From a virus, in the IMG/VR virus record IMGVR_UViG_3300028883_000260, positions 1-20,151 of that record: DNA of 20,151 bases. One strand, given 5' to 3'. The translations under genes were made by a program, and so were the position numbers. Position 1 is the stretch's first letter; every line of letters starts with the position of its first letter. The notes under the pieces are model-generated. The model did not search any database, had not been told where the DNA came from, and saw nothing but the letters and a program-made list of their open reading frames with translations. Of the stretch, positions 7,592 through 16,322 are shown one piece after another.

Positions 7592-8493
7592 TATAGTACC
7601 TCCAATATTTTATTTTCTATATTATCTACAATCGCTTTAGGACTTCTTTCCTGAGCAATTATATTCCTAGCACTTAAATCATAGGTATGTGGCAACCTCT
7701 CAACCAAATTTCTTATACCCTCTACATTGTCAGGTTTGACAAAATGAACCCTATCACCAAACCTTTCTAAATCTCTATGTCCTGCCACTTTTGTAGTTAT
7801 AACCTGTAAACCCATACATAATGCTTCTAAAACTAAAGTTGATATGCCCTCAGTATCTTTATTTTTTGCTACTCTTGATGGTGCTATCAATAACCACGAT
7901 TTTTCCATTAAATCTTTTACCTCATCTCTATCTAACCAACCTACAAAATCTGCCTGATTAGATAACGCCTTTAATTTAGGTGCTAATTCTCCATCTCCAA
8001 ATACAGTTATATTAGGAACTGCTTTAATAGCAGTATCCAAACCTTTCTTTTCTACAAACCTACCACCACAAATAATCTTACCCCCCATAGTTCTTAATCT
8101 TTTTAATCGGTCTATATCAATACTAGCACCCCAAAAGATTAACTTGTCCTCTGGAACTCCCCACTCTAAAAACTTCTCTTTATGATAACTTGATATATAC
8201 CCTACGAATTTACAATTATCTTTACTAATAACTTGTCTAAACTTCTCCCCATCGTCTGTCCAAATATCCCAGGCGTGTGCCACAAACCCAAAAGGTTTTT
8301 CAAATGTACTTGCTTTTAATGCTATATGAGCAAAATGAGATAGTATAAAATCACAATCACTCAAATCCATATAAGGATATTGCAATCGGTGGACTTTCAC
8401 ATTATGTCCTCTCATTGTTAGTTCCTCTATCTCTAGTGGTATCCAAGTTTCACTAGGTAACGGATAATCGTAAAGTACATACCCTATATTCAT
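7591..8493 (-). CDS. GT4-family glycosyltransferase (GT-B fold)
   Basis: This 300-residue protein carries the hallmarks of GT4 transferases. The N-terminal domain starts MNIGYVLYDYPLPSETWIP, a form common in exopolysaccharide GTs, and has HAWDIWTDD near 73-81. The C-terminal domain has IICGGRFVEKKGLDTAIKA at 140-158 (phosphate and donor loop), FGDGEL at 165-170, and the EX7E motif from Glu215 to Glu223 within EGISTLVLEALCMG. It begins within an ATGA overlap with the stop of the large double GT and has no ribosome site of its own, so translation is probably coupled. It is cytosolic or membrane-peripheral. The closest familiar group builds surface polysaccharides, but the acceptor here is unknown. 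Confidence 0.87.
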   Translation of the reverse strand: MNIGYVLYDYPLPSETWIPLEIEELTMRGHNVKVHRLQYPYMDLSDCDFILSHFAHIALKASTFEKPFGFVAHAWDIWTDDGEKFRQVISKDNCKFVGYISSYHKEKFLEWGVPEDKLIFWGASIDIDRLKRLRTMGGKIICGGRFVEKKGLDTAIKAVPNITVFGDGELAPKLKALSNQADFVGWLDRDEVKDLMEKSWLLIAPSRVAKNKDTEGISTLVLEALCMGLQVITTKVAGHRDLERFGDRVHFVKPDNVEGIRNLVERLPHTYDLSARNIIAQERSPKAIVDNIENKILEVL

Positions 8494-10685
8494 TCAATTA
8501 TAGTTTTCAAATTATTTACTAAGGTTTCAAACTTAAACTGTTTTTTTCTTGCTATAAATTTCTTACTATTCATTGCTTTTTTAAGTTTATTCGCTAGGTC
8601 AAAGTCATCACCCCTTTTAGCAATATGAATATGTTTATCATTTCCTGCAACCTCTCTTAAAGCACCACTATCAATAATTACACACTCTAACCCCATATAC
8701 CTACCCTCTGCCAACCACATACCATAACCCTCATACGGACTAGGGCAAAACATTACCTTTGCTTTAGAATACATTTCAAACTTTTCCTCATCTGGTCTAT
8801 CATAATGAGCAACAACTCTATCCTTTAACCCATATCTTCTAATCCAATTATCTAACTGAGAACTCATACTGCTAGTAAATATATGGAACTCCCAATCGTC
8901 AGGTGTTAAACTAAATATCTGTAACGCTTTCTCAAACCCCTTATCCCTTTCCCCAGTAGTGGCACTAGCAATAACAATATTCTCCCTGTCGTTTTTATAT
9001 TTATCTGCTACTTTATCATTAACACAGGGTTGTAAAACATAAGCAGGATTGTTTCCATAATAATCAATACTCTTTTCTTTAGCATATTCAGTTAAAAACA
9101 CCAAATTAACATCAGTATCTTTAACTAAATTATCTAATTCATAATAACCATTTTTCTCACTTTCAATCCTACTCTTGTCTGGGTCAAACTCCTCTATCAT
9201 AGGAATAGGGTCAAAGATAAAACTATAAGCAGGGTTTCCTGTTCTAATATGATTTTTTACACAGGCAACATTTCCCTCAAATACAGAACCCATATAAATA
9301 TCTGCATCTACCTCAACATTTTTAATACTTCTCTCATCATCTAATAAAACAGTTTTATAACACCTATTCCAATCTAACTCATCTTCCCAAGGTGGGTGCA
9401 TATTAGTATAAATGGTCGTATCATAACCTAGTTCACACAATGCTTGTAATATCTGGTATGAAAATATTCTACCTCCTGAATACATATCCCTATTTTTCAT
9501 AAAAAATGCTACCGACTTTTTGTTCTGTTTAGGATTAGGTATAACAACATCTACTGCCTTATTTTTAATCCCTATCTCTTTTAATCGGTCTGCTAATATA
9601 ACCCCTGTTTTTTGTATAGGATAATTTCTCCTGACCCACTCTGCACCCTCAAACCCCATTTCCCAACACTTACCTCTATGCTCGTATGCCCATCTTAGTT
9701 TCTTTCGTAAATCTTTCTTACTGGGTTCAACCATTTCACCAACCACTTTAATATCAAAGTTTTCGTATATTGGTGGTCGTGTTCCTTCAATTTCTAATTC
9801 AATAAAATACTTATCATCAAAATATTCACTCATACCACTCGCATTAGGAATAATTGAGGTAGTTCCACAGGCAAGTGCTTCTAATGGTGGTAAACCAAAT
9901 CCCTCTCCACGACTTGGAAACACAAAACAATCAGTTTGCCATAGTAATTCTCTTAACCTTTCCTGATTATACCTTTCTAAAATAACCTCTACATTAGGAT
10001 ATTTGCTTCTCAATATTGGAAAGGGTAATCTACCAACAACACTCTTTAGTATAAGTTTTACATCTTCCTGCTGACCAAACTCCTCTACAAACGCACCAAA
10101 TAGAATATCCCAACCCTTTCTCTGGTCAAAGGCATTGTACATAGTAAAAGTAAATATATCATCATCTTCCTTTTCCTTGTAATAGAATAAGTCCTGATTA
10201 TACCCCAATGGTATTACTTCTGTATTAACACCTCTACTGGCAAACGCTTTCTGGCAAAAATGACTAGGTACAAATATTTTATCTGCAATATCTAAATACT
10301 CAACCCAATCTGGGTCAATCATAGTAGATTCAAACATTGAATATAAAACTTTCTTATCTGTCTGTAAACTCTTTAACGGATGTGGGTAAGAATAAACTAC
10401 ACCAACCTTTTGCCCAGTATAATCGTGGACTACTGGAACTCCTGCCTGTTCTAACGAATAAATAAGAGGTGCAGTAGATTGTCCATATCCGTGTGGACTG
10501 TTATTATTTTTCCTAAAAAAAACACCTTCGCCATCACACCTTTCAGGAGGGTTTTTCCTTTCTCTATAATAGACACCTTCCTGCACCTTATCAGCGAACT
10601 TAAAACCTCTTTCAATCAGATACTCAATTCTCTTTTGTTTATCAACTTCAACTGTCCTGCCTTTTAAGTTTACTAATAAAGCCAT
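8490..10685 (-). CDS. Large protein with two GT-B glycosyltransferase units
   Basis: This 731-residue protein contains two glycosyltransferase units. Residues 1-50 form a short helical leader (MALLVNLKGRTVEV, then KQKRIEYLIERGFK). Unit one, about 55-370, has HGYGQSTAPLI (acceptor-side loop), VPSHFCQKAF, a PLGYNQDLF segment and the donor motif EX7E at Glu261 to Glu269 in EGFGLPPLEALACG. Unit two, about 388-731, restarts with KKSVAFFMKNRDMYSGGRIF and has EX7E at Glu652 to Glu660 in YEGYGMWLAEGRYMG. Both units keep the key glutamates, so both may be active. It is about twice the size of a single GT4 enzyme and is the first gene of the sugar cassette, just after the capsid terminator. Such double enzymes can add two successive sugars; which sugars is not visible. 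Confidence 0.87.
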   Translation of the reverse strand: MALLVNLKGRTVEVDKQKRIEYLIERGFKFADKVQEGVYYRERKNPPERCDGEGVFFRKNNNSPHGYGQSTAPLIYSLEQAGVPVVHDYTGQKVGVVYSYPHPLKSLQTDKKVLYSMFESTMIDPDWVEYLDIADKIFVPSHFCQKAFASRGVNTEVIPLGYNQDLFYYKEKEDDDIFTFTMYNAFDQRKGWDILFGAFVEEFGQQEDVKLILKSVVGRLPFPILRSKYPNVEVILERYNQERLRELLWQTDCFVFPSRGEGFGLPPLEALACGTTSIIPNASGMSEYFDDKYFIELEIEGTRPPIYENFDIKVVGEMVEPSKKDLRKKLRWAYEHRGKCWEMGFEGAEWVRRNYPIQKTGVILADRLKEIGIKNKAVDVVIPNPKQNKKSVAFFMKNRDMYSGGRIFSYQILQALCELGYDTTIYTNMHPPWEDELDWNRCYKTVLLDDERSIKNVEVDADIYMGSVFEGNVACVKNHIRTGNPAYSFIFDPIPMIEEFDPDKSRIESEKNGYYELDNLVKDTDVNLVFLTEYAKEKSIDYYGNNPAYVLQPCVNDKVADKYKNDRENIVIASATTGERDKGFEKALQIFSLTPDDWEFHIFTSSMSSQLDNWIRRYGLKDRVVAHYDRPDEEKFEMYSKAKVMFCPSPYEGYGMWLAEGRYMGLECVIIDSGALREVAGNDKHIHIAKRGDDFDLANKLKKAMNSKKFIARKKQFKFETLVNNLKTIIE

Positions 10686-10705
10686 AATCTATATTACACA
10701 TTTTA

Positions 10706-10745
10706 TTATAAAAAGACAATAGGGGGCAACAAAACCCCCTATGTC
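10706..10745 (-). terminator. Intrinsic terminator of the capsid transcription unit
   Basis: On the minus strand an eight-base-pair stem ATAGGGGG/CCCCCTAT (plus-strand arms 10719-10726 and 10735-10742) closes an eight-base loop. With one bulged base it extends by three more pairs (GAC/GTC). A run of five T residues follows directly. It lies 21 bases beyond the capsid stop codon, so it should end most capsid transcripts before the sugar cassette. Confidence 0.88.
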
Positions 10746-10765
10746 CTCTTAATATCCCATAAATC

Positions 10766-11686
10766 TTAACTTCTGCCTACATCAAATAAGAACTCATCTC
10801 TTACTGTGTCAACTCCGTATAACATATCTAGGGTTACCTGTCTGCCAAGAGCATTTGCATCATAACTTGAAGTCAATCTCATTGAGATTCCACTTTCTGG
10901 GTCTGATACAACTGTCTGTGAAACACCCTCTCCATTACCATCAGTTGGTAACGCTCTCATACATAGAACTATTGCATCTTTTGTATAAGCAAGATTGTGG
11001 TCAGTAGCAGGAGAACCAGTAGCAGCAATGATTTGAGATTCAAATACATTGATACCAAAAATATCTCCTATTGCTCCTTCAACCAAAGGTGCGTTAGAAC
11101 CATACTCATTAGCTTTCGTAAATTTATCAACACCAAGCAACGCATTTACTGTAGCAGGACTTGCATAAAAATACTTAGGGTCTAATCTAGGTGCTTTAGC
11201 ATCTACAAATGCTTTTCTAATTAGTAGCATACTTGCTTCTATTGTATCATCTGTTGAATCATCAAATGTGATATCACTACCTGCGTTTGCATACTCGGCT
11301 GCAATATCTCCTTCAACTTCCTCTGCGAGTGCTATAACTGCATCTCTAATATATAAACCTCTAATATCTTGATACGCTTGTGCTCTTGCTACATCTTCAA
11401 CCATAAAAGTAACCTCATTATGGCTATCCAGGGTAACGGTTTCCTCACTGTCGGCTGGGGCTTGTCTTGTAACATTCTGATTTGTTACTTTAGGATTAAC
11501 TGACAAACTTCCTGTTTTAGGAATATGGATTATATCTCCATATCTAGCCACAGCAGAATCAACATCTCTCCTTACTGTTTTAGCAAGGTTGAGGTATGAA
11601 CGCAGAGCAGTAATTGCTTCGTTCAACCATACTTCTGGAATAAAAGAGTCGGCTTGAGTTGCGTTTATTGAACTATAATCTGCCAT
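10766..11686 (-). CDS. Major capsid protein, HK97 fold, P22 coat-like
   Basis: This 306-residue protein forms the icosahedral head shell. It starts MADYSSINATQADSFIPEVWLNEAITAL, the FIPE(V/I)W opening typical of P22 gp5-like coat proteins. It continues with NLAKTVRRDVDSAVARYGD, then IHIPKTGSLSVNPKV, a long N-terminal region with QNVTRQAPADSEETVTLD, and MVEDVARAQAYQDI leading into the spine helix (RDAVIALAEEVEGDI). RKAFVDAKAPRLDPKYFYASPAT resembles the A-domain segment seen in this family. No prohead protease gene is present, and the separate scaffold gene directly upstream fits a scaffold-dependent P22-like assembly route. It is followed by a strong terminator. The ATG has only a weak AAAAGAAA ribosome site. 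Confidence 0.9.
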   Translation of the reverse strand: MADYSSINATQADSFIPEVWLNEAITALRSYLNLAKTVRRDVDSAVARYGDIIHIPKTGSLSVNPKVTNQNVTRQAPADSEETVTLDSHNEVTFMVEDVARAQAYQDIRGLYIRDAVIALAEEVEGDIAAEYANAGSDITFDDSTDDTIEASMLLIRKAFVDAKAPRLDPKYFYASPATVNALLGVDKFTKANEYGSNAPLVEGAIGDIFGINVFESQIIAATGSPATDHNLAYTKDAIVLCMRALPTDGNGEGVSQTVVSDPESGISMRLTSSYDANALGRQVTLDMLYGVDTVRDEFLFDVGRS

Positions 11687-11704
11687 TTTCTTTTAATCAT
11701 TAAA

Positions 11705-12391
11705 TTATCTACTGTAATCAATTCTACCTTCTTTTTCCCATTGAGCAATATTATCTTTATTCTCCACATACCAATTGTGGTCTTGTAATTTTGCCCTGAG
11801 TTCGGATTTAGTAATAATAAAATCTCCACTCTGAGATTCGGTAGTCGCATTGGCATTGCTTCCTATGTTTGAGCGAACATCTGAACCTGCTTTTGCTAAA
11901 TAAGGTTTTTCAGAAATGAGTTGTTTTATTGCTTCCTCTAGGTTAGTATAATTACCATCCTTGTCTATATCTAAACTGTTTCTATCTAGTAATTTTACTA
12001 CTGCATCGGTGTCCACTACATTGAGTTTGTTTGCAATAGATACTACCTCAAGATTTAGTTTATACTCTGACAAATTGGAACTCAATTTATCTAACTCTTT
12101 TTCTTTTTCCTCAAGAAGTTCTTTGTACTTACCTTCCTCCTTCAACTTCTCCTGAAGTTCTTTTTCCTTTTCTTTTTCTAACTTACTGAGTGCTTGTTCT
12201 GCTTCCTTAGCCCTTTCATTTAGTTTAGAAAATCGTGGGTGCTTAAAAACCTGTTCCCATTGCTCATCAGTCAAATTAAAATCCTTTTCCTCTGGACTCT
12301 CGGTATTTTGCTTCTCCGCAGAAGTATCCTTTGTATCGGATTCAACTTTCTGATTTCCTTCAGAAGTTGCATTATCGGTTGATTTTGCCAT
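11705..12391 (-). CDS. Capsid scaffolding protein
   Basis: This 228-residue protein fits a phage scaffold, which guides coat assembly and then leaves the head. The first 35 residues are polar and disordered. A long, charged coiled coil runs from about 55 to 115 (KLEKEKEKELQEKLKEEGKY is typical). A small folded segment with DTDAVVKLLDRNSLDIDKDG at about 127-146 is common in scaffold proteins of capsid operons. The basic C-terminal tail (IITKSELRAKLQDHNWY region) is a likely coat-binding end. The start at 12391 has a good AAAGGAG ribosome site. The gene lies 18 bases upstream of the major capsid gene and directly behind a promoter. A head-protease function is unlikely, as no Ser/His/Asp or ClpP-like motif is visible. 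Confidence 0.85.
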   Translation of the reverse strand: MAKSTDNATSEGNQKVESDTKDTSAEKQNTESPEEKDFNLTDEQWEQVFKHPRFSKLNERAKEAEQALSKLEKEKEKELQEKLKEEGKYKELLEEKEKELDKLSSNLSEYKLNLEVVSIANKLNVVDTDAVVKLLDRNSLDIDKDGNYTNLEEAIKQLISEKPYLAKAGSDVRSNIGSNANATTESQSGDFIITKSELRAKLQDHNWYVENKDNIAQWEKEGRIDYSR

Positions 12392-12423
12392 AAAAACTCC
12401 TTTCTACCGTGATTCATTTTTTC

Positions 12424-12437
12424 CGAGTTTGTACTCG
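12424..12437 (-). other. Short hairpin in the scaffold/capsid leader
   Basis: The sequence CGAGT-TTGT-ACTCG forms a five-base-pair stem with a four-base loop in the untranslated leader between the promoter and the scaffold start. There is no U-run after it, so it is not an intrinsic terminator. It may stabilise the 5' end of the transcript or be incidental. Confidence 0.4.
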
Positions 12438-12460
12438 TTCACAGTAAATAATATTATATA

Positions 12461-12496
12461 CACTAATAATGTAGCATAATCGTAACAATTTGTAAA
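12461..12496 (-). promoter_or_regulatory. Promoter for the scaffold and capsid genes
   Basis: On the minus strand a -35 box TTTACA (plus-strand 12491-12496) is followed by a 17-base spacer and a -10 box TACATT (12468-12473) that is preceded by TGn. This gives near-consensus spacing plus an extended -10. Transcription would start near 12461 and give a leader of about 70 bases before the scaffold ATG. It lies in the largest non-coding gap of the head module. Confidence 0.7.
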
Positions 12497-12499
12497 GAC

Positions 12500-13390
12500 C
12501 TATATTTTCATTTCCATACGCTTACGGTTATACCCCTGACTCTCTAGTCCTTTCATTTGCACTTCATACATATCAGCAAATGGGTCAGTTTCTTTTTCCT
12601 CAAACTCCTCTATATACGGTCTTAGGTTATGTCTGCAATTAGGGTGGAACATACCATCAGCATAAGCATCATCTAAACTAGGGTATCCTAAAGTTTTTCC
12701 AGTAATACTTACAACCTTACCTTCCCAAGCAAGACATATATCACAAGTACAACCTGCATAACTTGTAATGTATGCTAAATCTCCACCTCTGTGTAAAATC
12801 TGATTTGATATTCCCTGATTGTACGAATTCATTAGGTCTGTTCTTGCCATCATTTCTGCATAACTATCTAATTCCCAATTCCTGCCTGCACTATCTTTAA
12901 TCTTAACCCCTTTTTTCTGTAAATAATCCAATAAATCGCCCTTGATTTCCCTTAACGATATTGAACCTACAGTATCCTCTGCTATTATCTGCTGTAATCG
13001 TTTTGCTGTTAATTCATCTAATACTCTACTTGAACTTCGTTTTATACCACTTATCGCTTCGTGTGTGAACTTCTGAGATGCCTCTACCAACTGGTCAATA
13101 GTATCATAATCCTCTTTTGTATATATAACGCTCTTTACACCCAGTCGCTTCAGGTAATCCATAACATCATATGAACCACTTTTATATGCACTCTTTAAGT
13201 TAGTTTGATACCATTTGTCTGACTTGTCTGTTAACCTTTTAAGTTCTGTATCTAGTGCTTTAATTATTCTTTTTTTCTCTACAATAGTAAAATTTTCAAA
13301 ACCAAGTAATACTGCTATTAGTTTTCTTTTAGTTAACTTATAAATGCCACTAAGCAGTTTCACCTTCTTTGTTAATTCTTTCTCTATCAT
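12500..13390 (-). CDS. Phage minor capsid protein (minor head protein 2 / Mu gpF-like)
   Basis: This 296-residue protein carries the signature of phage minor capsid protein 2, a minor head component encoded next to the portal in many siphophages. The N-terminal 130 residues are helical (YKLTKRKLIAVLLGF, then LKSAYKSGSYDVMDYLKR). MARTDLMNSYNQG at 181-193 is the family's ARTD segment, followed by YAGCTCDICLAWEGKV at 211-226 with Cys214, Cys216 and Cys219, and FHPNCRHNLRPYI at 248-260 with His249, Cys252 and His254. The Cys/His set could bind a metal. The gene overlaps the portal stop by 41 bases, a usual arrangement for the pair. The ATG at 13390 is the natural start. Confidence 0.88.
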   Translation of the reverse strand: MIEKELTKKVKLLSGIYKLTKRKLIAVLLGFENFTIVEKKRIIKALDTELKRLTDKSDKWYQTNLKSAYKSGSYDVMDYLKRLGVKSVIYTKEDYDTIDQLVEASQKFTHEAISGIKRSSSRVLDELTAKRLQQIIAEDTVGSISLREIKGDLLDYLQKKGVKIKDSAGRNWELDSYAEMMARTDLMNSYNQGISNQILHRGGDLAYITSYAGCTCDICLAWEGKVVSITGKTLGYPSLDDAYADGMFHPNCRHNLRPYIEEFEEKETDPFADMYEVQMKGLESQGYNRKRMEMKI

Positions 13391-14813
13391 TAGTTCTTGA
13401 CATTAAATGAAATGTTTCTTCTGAAATGTCTGCTCCCTCTTTATCCTCACCATCTATTTCCTCTAATAAGGCATCTGCCTCATCACCATCCATATCTTCA
13501 ATTATTTCTATTGCTCTTTTCTTAGATGTCAAACCTGCATTAAGTTTCATAGTTTCATTTGTTATTTCCTCTACCTTATCATCAACAACACCATCAGCAA
13601 ATGTAATTGTAGGAATAATATCATCTCCCTTATACTTTACTTCTCCTGCTAATGCACCTGTATTAGCAAACATACTAGCAATCTCTATTGCTTTCTGTAT
13701 ACCTAACTCATAATACAACGCCTTTCTATTCTTTTTAGCAAGTGTTCTCAACATCCTTAATTTTAATGCCCTACCACTTTCAGCACTACTTCTTTTATCT
13801 GACTCTAATCCAACAACATCAGGACTTATTTCACCCATTAAGAATATCATTTTAACTATTTCATCTATCTGCTTAAAAGCAATATCTAAATTTGCGTTCC
13901 ATACAATATACTCTGGCTTACCTTCGCCCTCTTGCATTTCAATCATATTCATACTTTCCTTTCTGACATTACCATCTTCATCTAAAATACCAGGTGGAAC
14001 TGCCAATATAGGGTCGCTGTGTTTATCCAATATATTATCAATACTCGTTAATCGGTTGTTAATAGCAAAAAATAGTGATTCTAAATCTACATAATCAGAA
14101 GCACCCCAATATCTGTTATTCAACCTAAAGTTCGGTATATGTACTAACGGTATTGCTTCTATCCCAGTTTCAACCTTTTCCTCATAATCTGTACCTGCCA
14201 ATTCATTGTAAACTTTCACAGGTACTTTCTTTACTATCTCCTGACTCTCCCTATCCTTCATTTCATATACACTCGTTTCTATCAAACCCTTTGTATAGAT
14301 TTCTTTAATCAAATACACAACCTCTTTGTCTTTGTTCTTTACATATTCTTTCCAAGCGAGAGTTACCTTTTCAGGTTCACTTCTAAAATTGTTCCCCAGC
14401 TCTGGAAAATACATTGCAGGGTTAATATCCTCAATCTTAATCTGATTATCTTCAACCCTTATTCTTAACAAGGCATCACCCCTAGCAGAGTTCAATAATG
14501 CTGACTCATAAAACTGCACATCTAGTTTGTTCTGGTATATGAGTTCATTTATAAACCCTTGCTGAATTTCGTTTTTGTCAGGAGATTCTATTTTTACCTT
14601 TTCTCCAAACATAACATCTGCCATCACCTTAGAAATTAAACCTGCGAAGTTGCAGGTCATATATCTCAAGTATTTATATCTATCAGAAAACTTATCTCCA
14701 ATTTCTGACATATAGGCAGTATAATGATTGCCCTCTAACAACCTCTCATATTGACTATACTGTCGCAATCTGGAAACTTCTGATTCATTAGGAAATTTGT
14801 CTAATTTCGCCAT
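13350..14813 (-). CDS. Portal protein (SPP1 gp6-like)
   Basis: The portal forms the dodecameric ring at one head vertex through which DNA enters and leaves. The protein is 487 residues from the ATG at 14813. A TTG at 14828 would add five residues but has no better ribosome site. The N-terminal part has ERLLEGNHY and YLRYMTCNFAGLISKVMADV. YWGASDYVDLESLFFAINNR near 235-254 and the following helix IDNILDKHSDPILAVPPG are typical of the SPP1-type portal stem and clip region. The C-terminal part has SAESGRALKLR at 343-353, a strongly conserved portal helix. The last 70 residues are acidic. Genome order terS, terL, portal, minor head protein supports the call. Confidence 0.9.
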   Translation of the reverse strand: MAKLDKFPNESEVSRLRQYSQYERLLEGNHYTAYMSEIGDKFSDRYKYLRYMTCNFAGLISKVMADVMFGEKVKIESPDKNEIQQGFINELIYQNKLDVQFYESALLNSARGDALLRIRVEDNQIKIEDINPAMYFPELGNNFRSEPEKVTLAWKEYVKNKDKEVVYLIKEIYTKGLIETSVYEMKDRESQEIVKKVPVKVYNELAGTDYEEKVETGIEAIPLVHIPNFRLNNRYWGASDYVDLESLFFAINNRLTSIDNILDKHSDPILAVPPGILDEDGNVRKESMNMIEMQEGEGKPEYIVWNANLDIAFKQIDEIVKMIFLMGEISPDVVGLESDKRSSAESGRALKLRMLRTLAKKNRKALYYELGIQKAIEIASMFANTGALAGEVKYKGDDIIPTITFADGVVDDKVEEITNETMKLNAGLTSKKRAIEIIEDMDGDEADALLEEIDGEDKEGADISEETFHLMSRTNDRERINKEGETA

Positions 14814-14852
14814 AGTTCTAAATTTCAAGTTATATTATATATTTTACCATAT

Positions 14853-16322
14853 TTACCGAAATACTTTTGCTTTCTGGGTAAATACTCTAGTACTCCTATG
14901 ATACTTATTACCTTGTAATGCTAAAAATGAAGCAAACAGGTTGTCATCGTGGTATCCCTCATCGTGTTCTCTTTTTCCATTTTCCTTTCTAACAAATGTT
15001 TTCATTTCATTTATTAAGTAATTTGAATTGATAATAAGTTTATCACTCTCAAACAGTTCAACAAAATCGTCAATCATCATATCCCTATTAACACCTGTAG
15101 TTCTCCACCCATACTCATTTTTTACCTTAGCAGTTTTCTTGTCAACAGTTTTATTAACAAACAAATTCTGATACCCCTTTTCTTTAATCTTTAATACAGT
15201 AGTTAATCCACTACCATTTCTCTCTGGTATTAGAAACGCATCATTATATTTTTTACCCAAATCAATCAATACATCTGCTGTCTGGTCTGGTCTAATAGTA
15301 TTATCCTGAAAACTTGCAACTTCCTCTATATTATCTAAATCAGTAAAATCCCAAACCTCTATTGCTGTTCTATCACTTCCAATACCTTCGGCTGTATCAC
15401 AACCTACAATATACTTATGACCGTTCTTAGGTTCATAATATATATTTACCCCTTTCATTTTAGTAATAGGTTGCTTAGATTGTATCTGGCTAACCTTAAA
15501 CAAATCAAATACTGATATACTAGAAGTTAAAAATGCTTCCTCTGGTACAGTTGGATACTCCTGTTTAACTGATTCTCTTAATCGTCTTGCTTTTAAGTAA
15601 TACCAGTAGTATTGTTCATCAGATATTTGAAACCTATTCTGTATATCTTCTATTAAGTTACATTTTTTTGCTAAAACCTTATAGTCGTCTTTCCAAGTAT
15701 TATCTTCTGGTGGAGTTTCCCAGTAGTCATCATCCCAAGTCCAGTTGTAAAAATGTGGAGTAAATTCGTTTTTACCCTCTACTGCATCCATCCAAACATC
15801 GTGTGCCCTATTTAATCCGTTAGCAGTAGTTTCAAGAGTTATTACACCGTCTTTAGGTACAGTTTCCAAAGATGAAGCAAACAACCCCTCTATATCTTTA
15901 ATCATAGCAAATTCAGATATATGCAAATCGTTAACTGTTCCTGACCTAGTATTCAAATCAACATAATATCTACTTGAAGTTTTACCAAAGTACAGTTCCC
16001 TTACATTATCATACTTTACCTCATATAGTTCTCTTACTCCCTCTGGTAGATTTTCCCAAGCAAACCTAGCAATTCTAAATATGTCATTAGTTTTATCTCT
16101 CCTATGCGCTATTGTAGCAACCGTTATGTTCGGATTTAACATTGCCTTTTTAAGTTTCCTAACCTGTTCAAGAGTAGTAAAACCCATCTGCCTTGCTTTA
16201 AGTATAAAATCCCTGCCAGTTCTTTTTTTAATATAATCTAACTGTGCTCGTTTCGGCTTAAACTTAACCTTATTAAACCCTTTATCTTTAATGCAGAATT
16301 CATTTAGTAAATCTCTACTCAT
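14853..16322 (-). CDS. terL: Terminase large subunit (packaging ATPase and nuclease)
   Basis: The enzyme drives DNA into the head and cuts the concatemer. From the ATG at 16322 it is 489 residues. A TTG at 16355 would add 11 residues but lies deep in the small-subunit gene, whereas the ATG overlaps its stop by 8 bases and has GGTGA upstream. The ATPase domain has the Walker A variant KARQMGFTT at 42-50, Walker B with catalytic Glu in DLHISEFA at 132-139, and the coupling motif TLETTANG at 162-169. QEYPTVPEEAF follows near 254. The RNaseH-like nuclease has VGCDTAEGIGSDRTA with Asp309, IPERNGSG with Glu367, and GYHDDNLFA with the Asp459/460 pair. All expected catalytic acids are present. Confidence 0.95.
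   Translation of the reverse strand: MSRDLLNEFCIKDKGFNKVKFKPKRAQLDYIKKRTGRDFILKARQMGFTTLEQVRKLKKAMLNPNITVATIAHRRDKTNDIFRIARFAWENLPEGVRELYEVKYDNVRELYFGKTSSRYYVDLNTRSGTVNDLHISEFAMIKDIEGLFASSLETVPKDGVITLETTANGLNRAHDVWMDAVEGKNEFTPHFYNWTWDDDYWETPPEDNTWKDDYKVLAKKCNLIEDIQNRFQISDEQYYWYYLKARRLRESVKQEYPTVPEEAFLTSSISVFDLFKVSQIQSKQPITKMKGVNIYYEPKNGHKYIVGCDTAEGIGSDRTAIEVWDFTDLDNIEEVASFQDNTIRPDQTADVLIDLGKKYNDAFLIPERNGSGLTTVLKIKEKGYQNLFVNKTVDKKTAKVKNEYGWRTTGVNRDMMIDDFVELFESDKLIINSNYLINEMKTFVRKENGKREHDEGYHDDNLFASFLALQGNKYHRSTRVFTQKAKVFR

Noticed and set aside
10705-10710. TATAAT before the double glycosyltransferase as a promoter
   Set aside because: It sits at the end of the terminator T-run in AT-rich sequence and no -35 box is found at 16-18 bases. 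A weak promoter cannot be excluded.
11665-11856. Minus-strand open frame of 63 codons between scaffold and capsid
   Set aside because: It overlaps the scaffold gene in another frame, has no recognisable sequence, and runs into the capsid start.
13426-13713. Plus-strand open frame of 95 codons, rich in Ser and Ala
   Set aside because: It is antisense to the portal gene, and its low-complexity Ser runs mirror the acidic Asp/Glu-rich C-terminus of the portal.
14829-14852. TATAATATA between terL and portal as a promoter
   Set aside because: No -35 box or extended -10 element accompanies it, and AT-rich gaps give such matches by chance.
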